Assembly (NCBI GenBank): GCA_964536785.1
Contig: CAZHYM010000021.1
Location: 1-12,025, forward strand
Source of the DNA: CAZHYM01 sp964536785
GTDB lineage: Bacteria > Patescibacteriota > Saccharimonadia > Saccharimonadales > Saccharimonadaceae
Direction: 5' to 3'
Length of the DNA stretch: 12,025 nt
Made by a program: the position numbers and the translations under genes. Position 1 is the first letter of the stretch. The number at the start of each line of letters is the position of its first letter. Below, piece by piece: positions 6,137 through 12,025 of the stretch. Under the pieces are notes generated by a model. The model had not been told where the DNA came from and ran no database searches. It saw nothing but the letters and a program-made list of their open reading frames with translations.

Positions 6137-9100
6137 ATGGCTAGGTTTAACCCTAATGACAAAGACGTTGATTTCAACGCAGTTAGACTAGCAGTCGCTT
6201 CTCCTGATGACATCCTGAAGTGGAGCTACGGTGAAGTTACTAAGCCTGAGACGATTAACTATCGCACTCAGAAACCTGAACGTGATGGTTTGTTTTGCGA
6301 AAGGATTTTCGGTCCGATCAAAGATATCAACCCTCATGACAGTAAATTAAAAGGTGTCCGTTCTCGAGAGGCTGCGATTGATAAGAATGGTGAAGTTGTC
6401 ACAAAATCAGTTGTGCGTCGAGAACGTATGGGACATATTGAGCTAGCTAGCCCAGTGGCACATATCTGGTTCATGAGAGGGACTCCTAGCGCAATGAGTT
6501 TGCTACTAGGTATGACGGTTCGCAATATCGAACGAATTGTTTATTTTGCTAGTTATGTAATCTTAAACGTTGACGAAGAAAAACGAGATCAAATGCTTAA
6601 AGATCTTGAAGCTACGACTGTGGCAGCTAGAGCAGCAATTAAAATACGTTATGAAAAACAAGCTGAAACTGAGACTGAAAAAGACATCAAGGAACTTGCT
6701 AAAGAGCAATCAAAAGAGCTCGAAGAGCTTGAAAATGACTATCGAGAACGCAAGAAATTACTAGAAAGCCTAACCAAAGGCGCGTTGGTGAGCGAAGTAG
6801 ATTTTCGCAATTTGCCTGAAGAGGTAGAAGAGTTAATCGAAGTTGGTATGGGCGGTAAAGCTATTAAGCAATTGCTTGATGGCGTCAACTTGGAGCAATT
6901 AATTGCTGATTTGACTAAAGAAGCTGAACAAGCTAAAGGTCAACGACACAAGAAAATTCTAAAACGACTCAAAGTTCTAGAAGGAATGCAAAATGCTGGA
7001 ATCAAACCAAGCAGTTTGACAATTTCTATTCTGCCAGTTATCCCTCCAGATCTAAGGCCAATGGTTGAGCTTACTGGTGGACGATTTGCCACATCTGACT
7101 TGAATGACTTATACCGACGTGTCATCAATCGCAACAATCGACTCAAAAAGCTGCTTGGTCTAAATGCGCCTGAAGTTATTTGTCGAAATGAAATGCGTAT
7201 GTTGCAGGAGGCTATCGATTCTCTAATCGATAACGCTGCGGCTAGAGGTAATCGTGCTGCATCTTCAACTGGCGGTCGACGCAAGTTGAAATCTCTAAGT
7301 GATATGCTCAAAGGCAAGCAAGGTCGCTTCCGTCAGAACCTTCTCGGTAAACGAGTTGATTATTCTGGTCGATCCGTTATCGTTGTTGGACCTGAGCTTA
7401 AGATTCACCAATGTGGTTTGCCTAAACAAATGGCACTTGAATTGTTCAAACCGTTTGTTATCTCATGGCTAATTAGAAATGAGCACGCGCATAATATCCG
7501 ATCGGCGACTAGACTTATCGAAGCTGGCGAAGCTTCTGTCTGGGATGCACTTGACGATGTGATTGTAGATAAGTATGTGCTTCTAAACCGCGCACCGACG
7601 CTTCACCGTTTAGGCGTTTTGGCCTTTCAGCCCGTGCTAATCAACGGCAAAGCGATTCGCTTGCATCCATTAGTAGCTAGCGGTTTCAACGCTGACTATG
7701 ATGGAGATCAGATGGCGGTTCATTTACCTCTATCTGACAAAGCTCAAAAAGAGGCTCGTGAGTTAATGACTGCTCAGAAGAATTTGCTAAAGCCATCCGA
7801 TGGCGCACCAGTTCTTAATATGGGTCAGGACGTTGTTTTGGGTAATTATTACTTAACCTATGAAAAGCCTTCGCTTAAAGATGACAAACGAAAAGCTTTC
7901 GCGTCAGTCTACGAAGCTGAGGCTGCTTACGAGAATGGTTACATTAAATTACAATCACCAATCAGAGTTTTTGCAAAAGGTGAAATCCGAGATACGACTC
8001 TAGGTCGAGTTTACTTCAATGAAGTCCTGCCAAAGGATTTTCCATATCAGGATGAGCCTCAGAGCAAAAAGCAATTGAAAAAAGTTTTAGCAAAAATTTA
8101 TGACAATTACGGTCCTGAAATGACGACGACCATTGCTGATAATTTGAAGGATATTGCCTTTAAATATGCAACAATTGGTGCTGTTTCTGCCGGAAAAGAT
8201 GACTATGTTTATTTCGAGGAAATCGATGAGTTCATTAAAGACGGCGATGAGAAAACCGCTTTAATTTCCGAACAATTAGACGAAGGTTTAATTACAGAAG
8301 AAGAGCGATATAACTTAACAGTTAGCTCATGGCGCGCAGTTGACAAGCGAGTTACTGAGTTCTTGCAGGACAAAATGAAACAAGCTGACACCTCACTCGG
8401 TATGATGATTAGTTCTGGCGCTCGTGGTGATATTTCTCACGTTAAATTGTCGAGTGCGATGGTCGGTATCATGGTTGATGCTACTAACCATGAGATTGAG
8501 CTTCCAATTAAATCAAGTTTCCACGAAGGGTTGAGCGCTCTTGAAGCCTTTATCGCTACTCGTGGTGCGCGTAAGGGCCTTGTCGATACCGCGCTTAAGA
8601 CGGCTGACTCTGGTTACCTAACTAGACGTTTGGTTGATGTTGCTCAGGATATCTTTACGACAGAGGAAGAAAATGCTGACGTTGAGGATCCAGGATTTGC
8701 AATTTATCGATCAGAATCAGAAGAAACGATGATTGAATTCGGAAAACGGTTGTACGGTCGTTATACAGCTGAGGACGTTAAAGGGTACATCAAGAAGGGT
8801 GAGCTTATCACTAAAGACGTGGCTGATGCTATCGAAAAAGACGAAGAAATCTCTTCGGTTAAGATCCAAAGCGTTCTATCGGCTAAAACTTTGAAGGGAA
8901 TTCCTCGAAAGAGTTATGGTATCGACATGTCGACCGGTAGATTGGTTGGCAAATATCAACCAGTTGGTGTCATAGCGGCCCAATCACTTGGTGAGCCAGG
9001 TACGCAGCTGACCTTGAACACCTTCCACAAATCTGGTGTTGCCGGTGGTGATATCACCCAAGGTTTGCCACGTGTTGAGGAGCTTGTAGAAGCCAGGACG

Positions 9101-10078
9101 CCTAAAGGCCAGGCCTTTGTCAGTGAAATTGCTGGTGAAGTTGATATTTGGGAAGAAGAGAACAAATATATAGTTCAAGTTAAGCCACTGGCTGGAAAAG
9201 TTGAAAAATTATCCCTCTCTGGACTTAAAGCAAAGGTAAAAACTGGCTCAGAGGTGTCGATTGGAGATGTCTTAGCTAGTGATGCTGACGGCAAAAACCC
9301 AGTTACGGCGCCATTTGACGGTAAAGTCGAAGTGACCAAAGACACAATCGTTGTCGTTAGTGGCGTTGGTGCACCAGCTCGATATGAAATTCCTGGAGCT
9401 ATGCAACTTGTTGTTCGCTCAGGCGATACAGTGGAAGCTGGCGATAGGTTGACTATTGGTTCCCTGAACTTGCATGACCTCATGCGTCTCAAAGGCACTG
9501 AAGCAACTCAACGTTACATTATCAATGAAGTGCTACGCATCTATGCCGCTCAGGGTCAAGACGTGGCCGACAAGCATCTTGAAATTATCGTCAAGCAAAT
9601 GTTTAGTCGAGTTCAAGTCGAAGATTCTGGTGACTCAAGCTTTGTAACTGGAGATATTGTCTCTAAAGCAGCGGTAGTTGACTCCAATGAGGAATTAGCA
9701 AAAGCCGGTAAGAAGTTAGTTGTTTACAAGCAATTGCTACTTGGAATTACCAAGGTTTCAATTTGGAGCGATAGCTTCTTGTCTGCTGCTTCCTTCCAAG
9801 ACACAACACGTGTTTTGATCAATGCCGCAACTTCTGGCCGAATTGACTACCTCCAAGGCCTAAAGGAAAATGTGATTATTGGTCACAAGATTCCCGTTGG
9901 AACTGGAATGGACTCACCGGACGATGGGGATGAAACTGTAGAAGTTGAGCCTAATGATTTGCCTGGTTCTGATGAAATCGAGGGCAGAACGGATCAGGCT
10001 TTTTCAAGCGACGATATTGACGAAGAGTCAATAATCGATGAGCTCGAAAGTCAAGCCGTAGAAGGCGAAGACGAATAG
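6137..10078 (+). CDS. rpoC: DNA-directed RNA polymerase subunit beta', without zinc-site cysteines
   Basis: RpoC, 1313 residues, carries the catalytic Mg site. In order: N-terminal clamp with FCERIFGP (C54), the zinc-ribbon position (66-84) now without cysteines, RRERMGHIELASPVAHIWF, a charged helical insertion (about 146-210) reminiscent of actinobacterial RpoC, rudder/lid region, GKQGRFRQNLLGKRVDYSGR, LNRAPTLHRLG, the catalytic loop NADYDGDQM (518-526; D520, D522, D524), bridge helix TRGARKGLVDTALKTADSGY, second zinc-site region (846, 916-926) also without cysteines, trigger loop LTLNTFHKSGVAGG (958-971, H964), and the C-terminal LLGITKVSIWSDSFLSAASF and GLKENVIIG blocks. There is no E. coli-type SI3 insert in the trigger loop. 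A 55-residue acidic tail follows IPVGTGM. I find only three cysteines in the whole protein (C54, C349, C426). Start chosen at ATG 6137, one base after the rpoB stop; translation is probably coupled. Confidence 0.99.
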   Translation: MARFNPNDKDVDFNAVRLAVASPDDILKWSYGEVTKPETINYRTQKPERDGLFCERIFGPIKDINPHDSKLKGVRSREAAIDKNGEVVTKSVVRRERMGHIELASPVAHIWFMRGTPSAMSLLLGMTVRNIERIVYFASYVILNVDEEKRDQMLKDLEATTVAARAAIKIRYEKQAETETEKDIKELAKEQSKELEELENDYRERKKLLESLTKGALVSEVDFRNLPEEVEELIEVGMGGKAIKQLLDGVNLEQLIADLTKEAEQAKGQRHKKILKRLKVLEGMQNAGIKPSSLTISILPVIPPDLRPMVELTGGRFATSDLNDLYRRVINRNNRLKKLLGLNAPEVICRNEMRMLQEAIDSLIDNAAARGNRAASSTGGRRKLKSLSDMLKGKQGRFRQNLLGKRVDYSGRSVIVVGPELKIHQCGLPKQMALELFKPFVISWLIRNEHAHNIRSATRLIEAGEASVWDALDDVIVDKYVLLNRAPTLHRLGVLAFQPVLINGKAIRLHPLVASGFNADYDGDQMAVHLPLSDKAQKEARELMTAQKNLLKPSDGAPVLNMGQDVVLGNYYLTYEKPSLKDDKRKAFASVYEAEAAYENGYIKLQSPIRVFAKGEIRDTTLGRVYFNEVLPKDFPYQDEPQSKKQLKKVLAKIYDNYGPEMTTTIADNLKDIAFKYATIGAVSAGKDDYVYFEEIDEFIKDGDEKTALISEQLDEGLITEEERYNLTVSSWRAVDKRVTEFLQDKMKQADTSLGMMISSGARGDISHVKLSSAMVGIMVDATNHEIELPIKSSFHEGLSALEAFIATRGARKGLVDTALKTADSGYLTRRLVDVAQDIFTTEEENADVEDPGFAIYRSESEETMIEFGKRLYGRYTAEDVKGYIKKGELITKDVADAIEKDEEISSVKIQSVLSAKTLKGIPRKSYGIDMSTGRLVGKYQPVGVIAAQSLGEPGTQLTLNTFHKSGVAGGDITQGLPRVEELVEARTPKGQAFVSEIAGEVDIWEEENKYIVQVKPLAGKVEKLSLSGLKAKVKTGSEVSIGDVLASDADGKNPVTAPFDGKVEVTKDTIVVVSGVGAPARYEIPGAMQLVVRSGDTVEAGDRLTIGSLNLHDLMRLKGTEATQRYIINEVLRIYAAQGQDVADKHLEIIVKQMFSRVQVEDSGDSSFVTGDIVSKAAVVDSNEELAKAGKKLVVYKQLLLGITKVSIWSDSFLSAASFQDTTRVLINAATSGRIDYLQGLKENVIIGHKIPVGTGMDSPDDGDETVEVEPNDLPGSDEIEGRTDQAFSSDDIDEESIIDELESQAVEGEDE

Positions 10079-10093
10079 GCTTACTCTATTCAC

Positions 10094-10124
10094 AAAAAAG
10101 AGCTTGAATTTCAGGCTCTTTTTT
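10094..10124 (+). terminator. intrinsic terminator of rpoBC
   Basis: GAGCTTGA (10100-10107) pairs with TCAGGCTC (10111-10118) around an ATT loop, eight pairs with one G-U, followed by six T (10119-10124). Six A (10094-10099) precede the stem, so it could also work in the reverse direction. It begins 15 bases after the rpoC stop. Confidence 0.9.
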
Positions 10125-10132
10125 GATATAAT
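10104..10132 (+). promoter_or_regulatory. sigma70-type promoter of the rpsL-rpsG-fusA operon, overlapping the rpoC terminator
   Basis: TTGAAT (10104-10109) and TATAAT (10127-10132) are 17 bases apart, and TG at 10124-10125 gives an extended -10 (TGATATAAT). The -35 box is made from the stem and loop of the rpoC terminator. Predicted start of transcription is near 10138-10140, giving a leader of about 130 bases. Confidence 0.8.
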
Positions 10133-10136
10133 TACT

Positions 10137-10154
10137 AAAGAGTTTCCTCTTTTT
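10137..10154 (+). other. short hairpin with T-run at the predicted rpsL transcript 5' end
   Basis: AAAGAG (10137-10142) pairs with CTCTTT (10147-10152) around TTTC, and five T (10150-10154) run through and past the right arm. Because the predicted start is at 10138-10140, it can serve as a 5'-end stem in the rpsL mRNA or as a back-up terminator for rpoC read-through. Confidence 0.5.
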
Positions 10155-10158
10155 GAGT

Positions 10159-10184
10159 AAAAAAGCTTAGGTGTAGGCTTTTTT
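10159..10184 (+). terminator. terminator-like hairpin in the rpsL leader (attenuator or tandem terminator)
   Basis: AAAAAAGCTT (10159-10168) pairs with AGGCTTTTTT (10175-10184): ten pairs with one G-U, loop AGGTGT, ending in six T. For rpoC read-through it is a back-up terminator; for a transcript begun near 10139 it lies about 20-45 bases in, the place expected of an attenuator. Only two G-C pairs in the stem, so strength is uncertain. Confidence 0.6.
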
Positions 10185-10200
10185 AATGTCAAAAAGAACA

Positions 10201-10233
10201 GATGTCTAACGGGGATGCTGCCCCATAGATATC
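10201..10233 (+). promoter_or_regulatory. long stem-loop in the rpsL leader
   Basis: GATGTCTA (10201-10208) pairs with TAGATATC (10226-10233), eight pairs with one G-U, then a small internal loop, then GGGG (10211-10214) with CCCC (10221-10224) around ATGCTG. No T-run follows, so it is not a terminator. It ends 20 bases before the rpsL ribosome site and is a candidate regulatory or stabilising element, for example a ribosomal-protein binding site. No homologue is recognised. Confidence 0.55.
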
Positions 10234-10253
10234 GTCTAATCAATAACTACAAT

Positions 10254-10258
10254 AGGAG
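10254..10258 (+). promoter_or_regulatory. RBS that fixes the rpsL start
   Basis: AGGAG ten bases before ATG 10269. The upstream in-frame ATG at 10215 lies in the loop of the leader hairpin, has no ribosome site, and would add 18 residues that do not belong to S12 (which begins MPTINQLVRKP). Confidence 0.85.
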
Positions 10259-10268
10259 CATATTTTTA

Positions 10269-10679
10269 ATGCCGACAATTAATCAATTGGTTCGAAAGCC
10301 AAGAAAAACTGTTGCCAAAAAGTCAAAGGCACCAGCACTTGGACGAATTCAAAATACTTTAAAAACAAAGTATTACAATCAAGCTTCTCCGTTTAAACGC
10401 GGTGTTTGTTTGAAGGTTACAACTAAAACGCCTAAAAAGCCTAACTCAGCACTTCGAAAAGTAGCACGTGTCCGTTTAACTAACGGTCATGAAGTTTGGG
10501 CATATATTGGTGGCGAAGGTCACAACCTGCAAGAGCACGCAGTAGTGCTTGTTCGAGGTGGACGTGTGCCGGATCTTCCAGGTGTTAGATATCATATTGT
10601 TCGTGGCACTCTTGATCTCCAAGGTGTTGCTGATCGTAAACGCGGCCGAAGTAAGTACGGCGCAAAGAAGGGTAAATAA
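10269..10679 (+). CDS. rpsL: 30S ribosomal protein S12
   Basis: S12, 136 residues, of the 30S decoding centre. It begins MPTINQLVRKP and contains KRGVCLKV, TPKKPNSALRK (K56 and K57 equal E. coli K42 and K43), NGHEVWAYIGGEGHNLQEH, GGRVPDLPGVRYHIVRG and RSKYGAKKGK. It is 12 residues longer than E. coli S12 because of the segment ALGRIQNTLKTKYYNQ near residue 30, a feature shared with Gram-positive S12. Oddity: the residue at E. coli K87, next to the conserved Asp88 that is methylthiolated in some bacteria, is proline (P101) while the Asp is kept (D102). First gene of an operon with rpsG two bases downstream, driven from the promoter at 10104-10132 through a structured leader. Confidence 0.98.
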   Translation: MPTINQLVRKPRKTVAKKSKAPALGRIQNTLKTKYYNQASPFKRGVCLKVTTKTPKKPNSALRKVARVRLTNGHEVWAYIGGEGHNLQEHAVVLVRGGRVPDLPGVRYHIVRGTLDLQGVADRKRGRSKYGAKKGK

Positions 10680-10681
10680 TC

Positions 10682-11161
10682 ATGCCTCGTAAGAAAACTA
10701 CTAAATTACAACGAACTGTTAAGCCTGATCGGAAATACGACAGTCCTTTAGTTCAAAGATTAATTAATAAATCTATGCTTGATGGTAAAAAATCAGTCGC
10801 TGAGACTGCTGTTTATCATGCTCTAGAAATGGCTGCTCGAACCTTAAAGAGCGAAGACCCGCTTGAGATTTTTGAAAAAGCTCTTAAGAATATATCTCCA
10901 AACTTTGAAGTTCGTTCAACTCGAGTTGGTGGCGCTAACTACCAAATTCCTTTCCCAATTCAAGGACATCGACAAAATCACTTTGCGTTCACTTGGTTGG
11001 TGCAAGCAGCTAGAGCTCGCTCTGGTATGCCATACGAAAAGCGATTGGGATTAGAAATTGTTGACGCTTACAATGAAACTGGATCAGCATTTAAGAAAAA
11101 AGAAGACACTCACAAGATGGCTGAGGCTAACCGAGCATTTGCTCACTTTGCGAGGAAGTAA
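10682..11161 (+). CDS. rpsG: 30S ribosomal protein S7
   Basis: S7, 159 residues, nucleates assembly of the 16S rRNA 3' domain and lines the E site. It starts MPRKKTTKLQRTVKPDRKY, with LMLDGKKS-type core (residues about 31-38, SMLDGKKSVAE), the RNA-binding strand RVGGANYQIP, and the C-terminal KKKEDTHKMAEANRAFAHF. Length is within the family norm. The ribosome site AAGAAGGG lies at the very end of rpsL, and the two-base gap means the two genes are tightly coupled. The long rpsL-rpsG spacer that S7 binds for autoregulation in E. coli is therefore absent; any feedback must act elsewhere, such as on the rpsL leader. Confidence 0.98.
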   Translation: MPRKKTTKLQRTVKPDRKYDSPLVQRLINKSMLDGKKSVAETAVYHALEMAARTLKSEDPLEIFEKALKNISPNFEVRSTRVGGANYQIPFPIQGHRQNHFAFTWLVQAARARSGMPYEKRLGLEIVDAYNETGSAFKKKEDTHKMAEANRAFAHFARK

Positions 11162-11166
11162 ATTAA

Positions 11167-12025
11167 ATGGCTGAAAAGAAATATCCGTTAAAAGATTTTA
11201 GAAATGTTGGAATTATCGCGCATATTGACGCTGGTAAAACTACAACTACAGAGGGCATCCTGTACCGAACTGGTATGAATCATAAAATTGGAACCGTTCG
11301 CGGTGATGATGGTGGTGCAACAACCGACTGGATGGAGCAAGAAAAAGAGCGAGGCATAACTATCACCTCAGCTGCTGTGACTTGTTTCTGGAAAGGCCAT
11401 AAGATTAACATTATCGATACGCCAGGACATATCGACTTTACTGCTGAGGTTGAACGCTCACTTCGAGTTCTTGACGGTGCTGTAACTGTTTTTGACGGTA
11501 AGATGGGTGTAGAGGCTCAGTCTGAAACTGTTTGGCGCCAAGCTAACAAATATGGCGTTCCTCGTGTCTGTTTTGTAAACAAAATCAACCAAATTGGTGG
11601 CGATTTTTATAAATCCCTAGAGAGCATTCGCCGAAGATTAAGTAAGAATGCTATGCCTATACATCTGCCAATCGGGTTTGAAAAAGACATCAATGGCGTT
11701 GTTGACCTGATTGATATGAAAGCCTACACATACAAGGATTTCGCAGATCACGAATTGATTCAAGGTGAAATTCCGGCTGACATGGTGGAGAAAGCAAAAG
11801 AGGCGCGCAACCAATTAGTTGAAGCAGCAGTAGAAGCTGATGACGCTTTGATGGAGCGATTCTTTGAACAAGGTCCTGATTCGATTACTATTGACGAACT
11901 TAAATCTGCATTACGAAAGCGGGTTCTAAAAGGTGATTTCTTCCTCGTAACCGGGGGTGATGGCCGTGGTGTGATTGTTGAAAAAGTCCTCGACCTAATG
12001 GTTGATTACCTGCCAAGCCCACTAG
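11167..12025 (+). CDS. fusA: elongation factor G, 3' part outside window, with altered guanine-binding motifs
   Basis: The first 286 codons of EF-G, the GTPase that drives translocation on the ribosome. Visible: P-loop AHIDAGKTTTTE (18-29), switch I with RGITITSAA (T65), switch II DTPGHIDFT (84-92, H88 for hydrolysis), then the G4 position reading NKIN (138-141) in place of NKxD, a normal G' subdomain (PIGFEKDINGVVDLIDMKAY, then IPADMVEKAKEARN), and the G5 position reading TGGDGRG (262-268) in place of the usual CGSAFKN. DYLPSPL, the end of domain I, closes the window. ATG 11167 is supported by GAGGA (11152-11156) ten bases upstream, at the end of rpsG; spacing to rpsG is five bases. The frame is otherwise intact, with no stop, so it is not a decayed copy as far as seen. 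Being in the str operon argues that it is the main EF-G. Confidence 0.97.
   Translation, partial: MAEKKYPLKDFRNVGIIAHIDAGKTTTTEGILYRTGMNHKIGTVRGDDGGATTDWMEQEKERGITITSAAVTCFWKGHKINIIDTPGHIDFTAEVERSLRVLDGAVTVFDGKMGVEAQSETVWRQANKYGVPRVCFVNKINQIGGDFYKSLESIRRRLSKNAMPIHLPIGFEKDINGVVDLIDMKAYTYKDFADHELIQGEIPADMVEKAKEARNQLVEAAVEADDALMERFFEQGPDSITIDELKSALRKRVLKGDFFLVTGGDGRGVIVEKVLDLMVDYLPSPL

Noticed and set aside
6940..7317. Minus-strand open frame of 125 codons inside rpoC
   Set aside because: Antisense to strongly conserved RpoC sequence, with no recognisable domain, promoter or ribosome site; it is a shadow of the coding strand. The same applies to 9175-9498 and the shorter antisense frames in rpoB, rpoC and the membrane genes.
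10215..10268. Upstream ATG giving S12 an 18-residue N-terminal extension
   Set aside because: The extra residues are not S12-like, the ATG is in a hairpin loop, and AGGAG at 10254-10258 points to ATG 10269.
1..12025. CRISPR arrays, insertion sequences, tRNA or rRNA genes
   Set aside because: No direct-repeat array, transposase, terminal inverted repeats or tRNA/rRNA-like sequence was seen; the few intergenic gaps are short and explained by promoters, leaders and terminators.

Overview
The window looks like a chromosomal segment of a small-genome bacterium, most probably from the Patescibacteria/CPR radiation and, within it, Candidatus Saccharibacteria (TM7). The basis is indirect: a compact RpoB of 1113 residues, RpoC and S12 that resemble Gram-positive/actinobacterial forms but have unusual substitutions, tight gene spacing and moderately low GC. 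The genetic code appears standard: TGA ends the flippase gene and does not occur inside the long rpo reading frames. The lineage call is inference and needs a tree.

Layout. Positions 1-2638 are the end of a surface-polysaccharide locus: a polytopic membrane protein resembling Wzy-type repeat-unit polymerases (its start lies before the window) and a 14-segment Wzx/MOP-type flippase one base downstream. Both are visibly more AT-rich than what follows. A near-perfect sigma70 promoter (TTGACT-17-TATAAT) overlaps the flippase stop codon and drives rpoB (2794-6135) and rpoC (6137-10078), which are one base apart. The 10079-10268 gap carries three consecutive hairpins each followed by a T-run, with a second near-consensus promoter laid over the first hairpin, then a long structured leader. 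After it come rpsL (10269-10679), rpsG (10682-11161) and the 5' part of fusA (11167 to the window end), separated by 2 and 5 bases.

How the genes work together. The right four-fifths is the core of gene expression: the two catalytic subunits of RNA polymerase and the classic str cluster (S12, S7, EF-G). The left part exports and polymerises a cell-surface glycan and is functionally unrelated; the usual rplJ-rplL partners are not directly upstream of rpoB.

Most interesting content. The core genes are intact but carry substitutions at positions normally considered nearly invariant. All eight cysteines of the two RpoC zinc sites are replaced, with no change of spacing around the sites. The RpoC trigger loop reads TLNTFH, as in archaeal/eukaryotic polymerases, and the active-site loop reads NADYDGD. 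RpoB has D in place of the catalytic-loop E. EF-G has NKIN in place of NKxD and has lost the GSA (G5) motif, so both guanine-recognition elements are altered. S12 has proline at the streptomycin-linked Lys87 position. Together these suggest lineage-wide rewiring of the transcription and translation core rather than gene decay.
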